Part shown: positions 8,623 through 16,363 of the stretch, piece by piece
How the letters are laid out: the number at the start of each line of letters is the position of its first letter
Numbering within the stretch: position 1 is the first letter of the stretch
From: Candidatus Poribacteria bacterium
GTDB lineage: Bacteria > Poribacteria > WGA-4E > WGA-3G
Length of the DNA stretch: 64,000 nt
Direction: 5' to 3'
Assembly (NCBI GenBank): GCA_022827625.1
Contig: JAJEIE010000019.1
Location: 248,001 to 312,000 of the forward strand
Program-made: the position numbers and the translations under genes
Notes under the pieces: generated by a model
The model's database searches: none
Told to the model about the DNA's origin: nothing
Seen by the model: the letters and a program-made list of their open reading frames with translations, nothing else

Positions 8623-8647
8623 CCTCAATAATAACGGAGGTTCCAGA

Positions 8648-11599
8648 ATGGCGAGAAAGAAACGCACTACCCAGCAAAAAGATGTCCAAGACTACCGACA
8701 CGACACCGCTACCCGAAAAAACAACCCACCCGCAGGCATCGCCGCACAGGGAAAAATCCAAGAAACACCGAAACAGGAATACGCATACAATCCACACCTA
8801 CCCCCCAATCTCCGCTCCGATCCAAACGGAGATGCAGACAAACTCCCCGAACTCCTACAAATCGCACAGCAGCGACAACTCACCGCAGAGGAAGCCAAAA
8901 CCCTCGCCGATGCACTCCGACAACACGACCCGTGGCTCGAATGGGCAGGCAAAGAGGAGACAAAATCGTTTACCGTCGATCCAGTTGCCTTGCACATCCA
9001 CGAACGCGTCAGTGCCAAAGCCATCTTGAAAGTCGCAGAACGCCAGAATGTCCAGCGCGATCTCTTTGCCGACCCGCAGCAGACGTACGGCGAGGCAGTC
9101 GATTTCTACCAGCACGATGTGGATTGGGCAAACCGTCTCATCCTTGGTGATAGTCTTACCGTCATGAGTTCCCTCGCCCACCGAGAGGACCTTGCCGGTA
9201 AGGTGCAGATGATTTATATCGACCCACCTTACGGTATCAAATTCGCCTCTAATTTCCAACCGACAGTCTTTCAACGTGATGTAAAAGACAGGGAACAAGA
9301 TTTAACTCGCGAACCGGAACAGATCAAGGCATATCGCGATACGTGGACACTCGGGGTCCATTCCTACCTCGCCTACCTGCGTGACCGATTAATTGCTGCC
9401 AAAGAGTTGTTGACAGACAGCGGGAGTATTTTTGTGCAGATTAGTGATGAGAATGTTCACCGGGTGCGGTGTATCATGGATGAGGTGTTTGGTGGTGACA
9501 ATTTCGTTGCGAATATAATTTACAAGGTTACTAGTGGTACTCGGCAAAATATAGGACCTCGTCGCATTTCTGATTTCATCCTATGGTACGCAAAGGATAG
9601 AGAACAAGGGAAGTTTAATCGTCTTTATGTGGAAAAGACATTTGGAGAAGGTTCTACATTTAAAAGTGTTGAGTTAGAAAACGGGACTCGGCGTTCAATG
9701 GTAGAAACTGAGCGCGAAAATCCCACTTTATTGCCCCATCATTCACGTCCCTTTCGCTCATTACCATTGCATAGCCAAGGCGCTGGCGACAATCAGGAAC
9801 GTGAATTTGAAGGAAAGAGGTGGAAAATTTCTAATTCTTCACATTGGAGGTATTCACAAGAAGGTTTTTCCAGACTTATTTCAGCAGGCCGCATCCAAGC
9901 AGGGAAAACAGTTTTAGAAGCTATATATTATTTTCATGACTTTAGTGTAGCAGAAATTACAACGACTTGGGATGACACAGCACCTGAGACAATAAGATCC
10001 TATGTGGTCCAAACATCAATTCTTCCAATCCAACGTTGCATGTTAATGACTACTGACCCCGGAGATCTCGTTCTCGACCCAACATGTGGCAGCGGCACAA
10101 CCGCCTACGTAGCTGAGCAATGGGGCAGACGATGGATTACGATTGATACAAGCCGCGTGGCAGTCGCTTTGGCACGCCAGCGTCTCTTAACAGGTTCATT
10201 TGATTACTACGAGTTCAAAGACGAATCCAAAGGTATTAGCGGAGGCTTTGAAAATAAAAAAGTTCCGCACATCACGCTCAAGAGCATTGCTCAAAACACC
10301 GCGCTTGATCCCATCTTTGCAAAACACGAACCAATTCTCATAGAGAAATTGGACACTCTCAACCACGCTCTAACTGAAGTTACACAGGATACCTGTTCAA
10401 AACTCCTAACGAAACTTGCAGAGAAACAGAGGCGCGAAGGCAAAAGAGCTATCACTGATGCCGACTCGCGACGCTGGCAGCTTCCCAAGACAGCATGGCA
10501 AGAGTGGGAAGTCCCATTTGATACCGACCCCGACTGGCCCCAAGCCTTGCAGGATGCCCTAACCGATTACCGTAAGGCATGGCGCGCAAAGATGGATGAG
10601 GTAAATGAATGCATCGCTGCAGCCTCAGAAAGCGAAGAATTAGTTAATTCACCAGAGATAGACAGAAAGCGGATCCGAGTAAGCGGTCCCTTCACAGTTG
10701 AAGCCGTACAACCCCCAGAAGAATCCCTTGATGTGGAGTTACCGATCGGTGGCGAATCCCAAAATGACCCAGACACGTTTGATGCGGAGACAAATGGAAA
10801 CAACGCTGTCAATGCCGAGGCATACCTTGACCAGATGATCCGCCTACTCCGAAATGACGGCGTTCGGTTCCCCAACAACCAAACACTAAAATTTGCCACA
10901 CTCGACCCGTTTGAGGGCGATCTCCTTAATGCTGAAGGGAGCTGGGAAAATGACGATGCAGAACGCAGAGTCGCGGTCGTCTTTGGTCCACAACACGGAC
11001 CTGTAACAGCGATGCTGGTCGAACAGTGTCTGCGCGTTGCGTATCGGTACGATTATGATGATCTCGTCTTTGCAGGTTTCAGTTTCGATGGTGCCGCGCA
11101 GGCCATTATACAAGATGATCTGAATCCCAATGTCCGTATCCATATAGCGCACATCAACCCTGATGTCGCAATGGGGTACCTACTCAAGGAAACGCCTTCT
11201 ACACAACTGTTTACTGTGTTTGGCATGCCTCGCACAACCCTTGAAGTGAAAACCGACGGTGAATACTTCATCAAAATGGAGGGTGTAGACATCTACAATC
11301 CCGTAGATAACACGGTGAGTTCCGCAGGGGCAGATAAGGTTGCAGCATGGTTCGTCGATTCCGACTACGACAGTCGCACCTTCTGCATCACCCAAGCCTT
11401 CTTTCCGGACAAGTCGGCATGGAACAAAATCGCCCGCGCCCTCAAAGGTGTCATTGACGAAGACCGTTTTGAACAATTTAGCGGCACAGAATCGTTACCT
11501 TTCCCTGCTGGCGAACACGCCTGCGTCGCTGTCAAAGTCATAGACCCACGCGGGAACGAGGTGATGTCGGTGCATAATTTGGGGGATCGACGGTATTGA
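8648..11599 (+). CDS. Type III-like adenine-specific DNA methyltransferase
   Basis: 983 aa. Beta-class amino-methyltransferase order: catalytic motif DPPYGIKF at 192-199, target-recognition region, then SAM-binding motif LDPTCGSGTT near 476-485. It should methylate adenine N6 at an unknown site. The C-terminal 470 residues form an extra module ending near NLGDRRY, as in long Mod proteins paired with large helicase-nucleases; that pairing is from memory of such loci. Consensus promoter upstream. The codons for 500-560 and the target-recognition stretch near 9500-10000 look more AT-rich than the flanks, as expected for a swapped specificity region. It is followed by a membrane protein gene and the nuclease gene. 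Confidence 0.92.
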   Translation: MARKKRTTQQKDVQDYRHDTATRKNNPPAGIAAQGKIQETPKQEYAYNPHLPPNLRSDPNGDADKLPELLQIAQQRQLTAEEAKTLADALRQHDPWLEWAGKEETKSFTVDPVALHIHERVSAKAILKVAERQNVQRDLFADPQQTYGEAVDFYQHDVDWANRLILGDSLTVMSSLAHREDLAGKVQMIYIDPPYGIKFASNFQPTVFQRDVKDREQDLTREPEQIKAYRDTWTLGVHSYLAYLRDRLIAAKELLTDSGSIFVQISDENVHRVRCIMDEVFGGDNFVANIIYKVTSGTRQNIGPRRISDFILWYAKDREQGKFNRLYVEKTFGEGSTFKSVELENGTRRSMVETERENPTLLPHHSRPFRSLPLHSQGAGDNQEREFEGKRWKISNSSHWRYSQEGFSRLISAGRIQAGKTVLEAIYYFHDFSVAEITTTWDDTAPETIRSYVVQTSILPIQRCMLMTTDPGDLVLDPTCGSGTTAYVAEQWGRRWITIDTSRVAVALARQRLLTGSFDYYEFKDESKGISGGFENKKVPHITLKSIAQNTALDPIFAKHEPILIEKLDTLNHALTEVTQDTCSKLLTKLAEKQRREGKRAITDADSRRWQLPKTAWQEWEVPFDTDPDWPQALQDALTDYRKAWRAKMDEVNECIAAASESEELVNSPEIDRKRIRVSGPFTVEAVQPPEESLDVELPIGGESQNDPDTFDAETNGNNAVNAEAYLDQMIRLLRNDGVRFPNNQTLKFATLDPFEGDLLNAEGSWENDDAERRVAVVFGPQHGPVTAMLVEQCLRVAYRYDYDDLVFAGFSFDGAAQAIIQDDLNPNVRIHIAHINPDVAMGYLLKETPSTQLFTVFGMPRTTLEVKTDGEYFIKMEGVDIYNPVDNTVSSAGADKVAAWFVDSDYDSRTFCITQAFFPDKSAWNKIARALKGVIDEDRFEQFSGTESLPFPAGEHACVAVKVIDPRGNEVMSVHNLGDRRY

Positions 11600-11720
11600 T
11601 TTTGCTGTTGTCTGAATGCACGTCGCATTTGGGCGGGTACGCCGCAAATCTCGGATTGACGCGGATGACACGGATTAACGCTGATTGTAAGAAACACTCC
11701 TCGCCTGAATCATAGATTTC

Positions 11721-11792
11721 AGCCCCAGCGGGGCGACATGTCTATAGTTACGTGGTGCCCCACCCCTCTTTAGCCCCGGCAGGGCGATATGT
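11721..11792. repeat. Two AGCCCC-type palindromes (family E)
   Basis: AGCCCCAGCGGGGCGACATG at 11721-11740 and AGCCCCGGCAGGGCGATATG at 11772-11791 are direct copies of one hairpin-forming unit. They fill much of the 252-base gap between the methyltransferase and membrane protein genes. GTAGTGCCCC-like sequence lies between. A role in transcript ends or as a mobile palindrome is possible. Confidence 0.7.
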
Positions 11793-11851
11793 GAAGAGTC
11801 AAAAACAGAAGTAAACCTCTACACACCGGTAAAAAAGACACGGATAGAAAA

Positions 11852-13063
11852 ATGAAAAAAAATATAGCCTGCTTCCTATTGGCAGCGTTATTCATAATGA
11901 TACTTCCTCTCTTATTTGCGCAACGAGATCAAAACTTGCAAAGACCTGACCCGGAGATTGCGGCACTCGAAGAACGTATCTCGAAACTCGAAAGTAAACT
12001 CCAGACCGTAGAAAATGTTGAGAAGATGGAACTCGTAGCGAAACTCGCCGAGGCAAATGCGAAACTTACTAATGCAGAGTTTGACAAGTTTAAGAACGAA
12101 TTGAGGGAATCTAACAATGAATGGTTAAAGTCATGGAGTCTTTGGTTTCTGACTATAATTGGAATTTTCGCTGCAATTCTCATTGGTGTTGGTTACGTGT
12201 TTTGGTTTTGGCTTAGATCTAGAGCAAATCAATTGATAGCAGATAAAGTTGAAGAGAGCCTTGATGAATTTACGGAAGCCCTGGCCCAGGTAGATGTTCT
12301 GAAGGAAGCTGTGGGTCAAGTAAATATATTGGAAGATCAGGTAAGTATATTAAAAAAAGAACAGGCAATTTCTGTATTAAGTGGTTTAGTTAATCTTTAC
12401 GATCCAAAAGAACAAAACGATTATGAGGAAACTAGCACAATCCAGAGCGAAACTCTTTTAGATGTATTTGTTGACAAAACACGCAATTTAGGGTTGAGAT
12501 ATAAGGCAGGAGAGGTACTATCCGCTAGAAAAATCCCACAATTTGTTTCTCCATTGCTAGAGTTCTTAAATTCAGTAATCAATTCAGAATTTGATTGGAA
12601 AGATAGTTTGCATGCAGAATCCCGTCTGCTTGATTTTGTAAATTTTCTCGGACATATACACACTCAAGAGGTGTACGAAGAACTAAAAAAGATCCTTGAC
12701 CGTTTGTTATCAACAGAAGATGTGGAACTCAAGGAATTATTATTAACACAGACCGTATTTTCGCTTGCTCGAGTTAGTGGTGAACTGAATACAAAAGATT
12801 CAGTGTTTCTACTTAAAACGGCTATACCGTATTTGAATGTTGAATTAGACGAAGACCAAGCACTAAAAGACTTGACTGAGTATTTTGATGGATTCAACGA
12901 GCCGGAAGGTATAAAGGACATCATGACGAATGGTTTAACAAATATGATGCCGGAAGTAGAAATCAGATGCTTAGAGTTATTACAAAAACACGATCCCGAT
13001 TTTGTAAGAAATTGGAGAGCACAAAAAGAATCCGCTAACACACAAACCGAGGAATCTTCATGA
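11852..13063 (+). CDS. Membrane-anchored coiled-coil protein within the R-M locus
   Basis: 403 aa, family not recognised. Residues 1-23 form a signal peptide (MKKN, then a hydrophobic run ending in LLFAQ). Residues 35-90 are a heptad-rich coiled coil (ALEERISKLESKLQ). Residues 96-120 are a transmembrane helix. Residues 125-165 are a second short coiled coil, and the rest is an acidic all-helical region that could be HEAT-like. The C-terminal part is predicted to be cytoplasmic. Its last four bases overlap the start of the nuclease gene (ATGA), so the two are translationally coupled. A membrane protein between mod and res is unusual. Base composition is more AT-rich than its neighbours. Confidence 0.75.
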   Translation: MKKNIACFLLAALFIMILPLLFAQRDQNLQRPDPEIAALEERISKLESKLQTVENVEKMELVAKLAEANAKLTNAEFDKFKNELRESNNEWLKSWSLWFLTIIGIFAAILIGVGYVFWFWLRSRANQLIADKVEESLDEFTEALAQVDVLKEAVGQVNILEDQVSILKKEQAISVLSGLVNLYDPKEQNDYEETSTIQSETLLDVFVDKTRNLGLRYKAGEVLSARKIPQFVSPLLEFLNSVINSEFDWKDSLHAESRLLDFVNFLGHIHTQEVYEELKKILDRLLSTEDVELKELLLTQTVFSLARVSGELNTKDSVFLLKTAIPYLNVELDEDQALKDLTEYFDGFNEPEGIKDIMTNGLTNMMPEVEIRCLELLQKHDPDFVRNWRAQKESANTQTEESS

Positions 13064-16041
13064 ACCAAAACCGAGCCGACATCCCAATCCAACCTGTCCA
13101 ACAACCCATCCTATGCAGTCCCTACGAAAAACCGAAGGTACACTGGATTTACGACACCCAAACAGGCGAAGCCGTCAAACAATCCGGACGGCGCGATGCT
13201 GGTTACTGGTACAAAACACAACGCACCGGCAGCGCACAACTCCAAATGTTTCGAGAGGAGGAGTGGGACGATCTCCCGTTAGTCAACGCACTCCGCGCAG
13301 ATGTCGAACGGTGGCGCGATGCGAATTACCGAAACGCTACACCCGTAACCCGTGAACTCCTGCGGCATTGGGCGCGCCATGATCTTTTGCGACGACTCTT
13401 TTTCTGTCAACGCGAGGCAGTCGAGACAATCATCTACCTTGCTGAAATCCGCCAAGGCGGCAAGCGAATCGGTTTTAATCCACAATTTACCGATGAAAAC
13501 CTCACCAAGTTAGTAGATACGCCCAACGAACCCGACATTCCAAACCTCATCCGTTACGGCTGCAAAATGGCAACCGGCAGCGGCAAAACTGTTGTCATGG
13601 CAATGCTTATCGCGTGGGCATTTTGTAACCGTGGCAAAGTGCCTTCCGATGAACGTTTCCCTGCAGCAGCGCTCGTTGTCTGCCCGAATCTCACCATCAA
13701 AAAACGGCTTCAGGTCTTGCGTCCTGAAAATAGCGATAACTACTACGACGAGTTTGAACTCATCCCACATAAACTCCGTCCGCTGCTGAATAGTGGGAAG
13801 GTGATGGTTACCAACTGGCATCAATTCGCGCCAGAGTCTGCACATAGTGAAGGCGGTCAAACGTATGCCGTTGTCAATAAAGGCGACGAAACGCCAGACG
13901 CTTTTGCCAAACGTGTCTTGGGTGAACTCTACGACCGCGCCCCGATTATGGTGCTAAACGACGAAGGGCATCACGCCTACCGTCCCGCGCCAACGGAGGA
14001 GAAACTTTCTGCCCAAGAAAAGAAGGAACGTCAGGATGCTACCGTCTGGGTCAGCGGTTTAGACACCTTCAACCAAGCGTGCGGTGTGAAGTTCTGCGTT
14101 GATCTCTCCGCCACACCGTTTTACATTCAAGGGAGCGGATACCACGAAGGAAAACCTTTCCCGTGGCTTGTTAGCGATTTCGGTTTGGTAGACGCAATTG
14201 AGAGCGGTATTACCAAGATTCCTCGCCTCCCCGTGAGTGATACCACCGGCAGACCCGAACCGAAATTTTTCCGGTTGTGGAAGACAATCACTGACGATCT
14301 CTCCGCTGCAGATACGTCGCCGGGCAAAAAGAAAAAACCGAGACCGGATGCTATCTATCGTGAGGCGGAAGCCGCACTTATCACACTCGCCAGTCAATGG
14401 AAAGAGCGGTTTGAATACATCCAAGAAGCATCGGATGCACAGGAGAAGACACCGCCTGTCCTAATTGTCGTTTGTGCGGATACCGATATTGCCAAGTATT
14501 TTTACCAACGGATTTCTGGGGAGCGGGTGGTCGAGGTCGTTGACAATGAAAGCACGACAAGGCGCAGAAAGAAAAAGGAGACCAAGATCGTCTATGAGCA
14601 AGACGTGATCTTTCCCGAACTGGCAAACGGTGAAGGCGTTACACGCACGCTACGCATTGATAGCAAAATGCTTGCAGAAGCAGAAAGCGAGGATCCAAAT
14701 AAAAACCGAAGCCATGCTGCCGAAGACTTGCGGCAGGTCGTCGCCACAATCGGCAAGCGCGGACAGCCGGGTGAGCAGATCCGATGTGTTGTCTCTGTGG
14801 CAATGCTCAACGAAGGATGGGACGCGAACAATGTCACGCATATTCTGGGACTACGCGCCTTTACCAGTCAGCTGCTTTGTGAACAGGTCGTAGGACGCGG
14901 GTTGCGTCGTATGAACTACACGCCTGATCCAGAGACGGGTCTACTCACAGAAGAATACGTTGATGTCTACGGTATTCCGTTTTCGGTTATTCCGTTCAGA
15001 GGCAGACGCACGAATGCACGTGTCCCCGATGACAAACCCAAAAATCACGTCCGCGCTTTGCCTGAACGTGAACATCTTGAGATCCGATTTCCGGTTGTTG
15101 AAGGATACGCCTTCGCACTTCAGAAAAACGAAATCAAGGCGGATATTGAATCTACAGAGCCGTTGCGCATCCAACCCGAAGTTAATCCCACGGCACTCTA
15201 TGTCAAACCCGCCGTTGGGTATGAAACCGGCACGCCTTCCGCGTCAGGTCCAGGCGCGGTGGAACTACAAGACCGTGAGGAATATTACCAGACCACACAC
15301 CTCCAAGCCATCAAATTCGGAATTGCACATCGGATTGTCCACAAATTGGTTGGCGATAGCCAAACCGCACCAGACCCAGACAGCAATCCGAAGCTCCGAT
15401 TGCTCTCCCGACACCGCCTCTTTCCGCAAGTCTTTGGGTTTGTTGATGCTTATGTCAAGAGAAAGGTTGACTTCCGCGATTGTAATCCGTGTGAACTCGG
15501 TCAAGAGAAATACGTTACCCGCATTGTGGAGCGACTCATGACAGCAATCCAACCCGATGAGACGAAGGGTGAAGTGCCGCTCCTTCCTATCCTGAATCGC
15601 TATGCCCCCATCGGCACGTCTGCTGATGTTGACTTTCTCACACCGCGCCCGTGTACCGAGACACTACGGAGTCACGTGAATCAGGTGGTATTGGATACCG
15701 GTACGTGGGAACGTGCAGCCAAGTTTCGGTTGGAACAATCTGAAGTCGTAGAATGTTATGTGCGAAATGACCATCTCGGTCTCGGAATTCCGTATGAACA
15801 CGATGGCGTGTCCCACCTCTACGAACCCGATTTCATTGTGAGGCTCATAAACGGTCTCCATCTCGTTTTGGAAATCAAAGGTTTTGAGCCGGATCAGGTG
15901 CATGCCAAACATGCTGCCGCCAGACGTTGGATATCCGCCGTCAATAATTGGGGCAAATTGAAGAAATGGGAGTTCCTTGTCTGTCGGGATCCACAACTTT
16001 TAGGACGTGAGTTGGATAAATTGGTTGCTGCCAACCGTTAA
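13060..16041 (+). CDS. Type III-like restriction enzyme, helicase-nuclease subunit
   Basis: 993 aa. Superfamily 2 helicase core: Walker A ATGSGKT at 171-177, DEAD-like motif NDEGHHAY near 299-306, SATPFY near 348, and motif VI VVGRGLRR near 610-617. The C-terminal PD-(D/E)xK nuclease has D924 in EPDFIV and ELK-type E938-I-K940 in LEIKG. It should translocate on DNA and cut unmodified foreign DNA together with the methyltransferase at 8648. Motifs are intact, so it is predicted active. It starts inside the last codons of the membrane protein gene. It resembles the large Res proteins annotated as BPTD_3080-type; that name is from memory. Confidence 0.9.
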   Translation: MNQNRADIPIQPVQQPILCSPYEKPKVHWIYDTQTGEAVKQSGRRDAGYWYKTQRTGSAQLQMFREEEWDDLPLVNALRADVERWRDANYRNATPVTRELLRHWARHDLLRRLFFCQREAVETIIYLAEIRQGGKRIGFNPQFTDENLTKLVDTPNEPDIPNLIRYGCKMATGSGKTVVMAMLIAWAFCNRGKVPSDERFPAAALVVCPNLTIKKRLQVLRPENSDNYYDEFELIPHKLRPLLNSGKVMVTNWHQFAPESAHSEGGQTYAVVNKGDETPDAFAKRVLGELYDRAPIMVLNDEGHHAYRPAPTEEKLSAQEKKERQDATVWVSGLDTFNQACGVKFCVDLSATPFYIQGSGYHEGKPFPWLVSDFGLVDAIESGITKIPRLPVSDTTGRPEPKFFRLWKTITDDLSAADTSPGKKKKPRPDAIYREAEAALITLASQWKERFEYIQEASDAQEKTPPVLIVVCADTDIAKYFYQRISGERVVEVVDNESTTRRRKKKETKIVYEQDVIFPELANGEGVTRTLRIDSKMLAEAESEDPNKNRSHAAEDLRQVVATIGKRGQPGEQIRCVVSVAMLNEGWDANNVTHILGLRAFTSQLLCEQVVGRGLRRMNYTPDPETGLLTEEYVDVYGIPFSVIPFRGRRTNARVPDDKPKNHVRALPEREHLEIRFPVVEGYAFALQKNEIKADIESTEPLRIQPEVNPTALYVKPAVGYETGTPSASGPGAVELQDREEYYQTTHLQAIKFGIAHRIVHKLVGDSQTAPDPDSNPKLRLLSRHRLFPQVFGFVDAYVKRKVDFRDCNPCELGQEKYVTRIVERLMTAIQPDETKGEVPLLPILNRYAPIGTSADVDFLTPRPCTETLRSHVNQVVLDTGTWERAAKFRLEQSEVVECYVRNDHLGLGIPYEHDGVSHLYEPDFIVRLINGLHLVLEIKGFEPDQVHAKHAAARRWISAVNNWGKLKKWEFLVCRDPQLLGRELDKLVAANR

Positions 16042-16095
16042 TATTTCTACTTTTCTATCTCCACCTTTCCATCTCCAATTCACCTTTCTAAGCAC

Positions 16096-16142
16096 CAACT
16101 ACTGAACGCTGACTGCCAACTGCCAACTGCTAACAACCAACC
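16096..16142. repeat. Degenerate CAACTGC-type heptamer repeats (family F)
   Basis: Tandem seven-base units such as CAACTGC and GCTGACT run through this stretch. Related tracts are at 21861-21892, 32556-32580, 41854-41884, 43124-43154 and, inside a gene, 45942-45973. The gap 16042-16363 holds this tract and the family A element and no gene. Confidence 0.7.
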
Positions 16143-16185
16143 GCTGAAATACATTTGACATAAAACCAAGAATGTGTTACGGTAT

Positions 16186-16310
16186 TATAGTGAATTCCAT
16201 AATTAATTGAACACTTCCGTTGTAGCGCAAACTGTTAGTTTGCATGCCATCCTTACACACAAACTAACAGTTTGTGGTACAGGTTTCACATATTTTCGGG
16301 CTTTACTATA
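16186..16310. repeat. MITE-like inverted repeat element, family A
   Basis: Outer inverted ends TATAGTGAA (16186) and TTTACTATA (16302-16310) flank an inner long hairpin: TGTAGCGCAAACTGTTAGTT (from 16221) with CACAAACTAACAGTTTGTGG (from 16258). A full second copy is at 29663-29785 and part copies are at 35817-35873, 36068-36091 and 56828-56850. Confidence 0.8.
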
Positions 16311-16363
16311 AAATTAACCTTTCGCACAACAGACAACCACGCACATCATACTAAGGAAACTAT

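Noticed and set aside
8422-8631. 69-codon open frame before the methyltransferase
   Set aside because: It covers the consensus promoter and has no ribosome site; the sequence is not protein-like enough.
11721-11792. attC or integron recombination sites
   Set aside because: No integrase or core sites; the repeats match a dispersed palindrome style instead.
14960-15541. 193-codon plus-strand frame inside the helicase-nuclease gene
   Set aside because: Shadow frame; the overlapping gene carries all the motifs.
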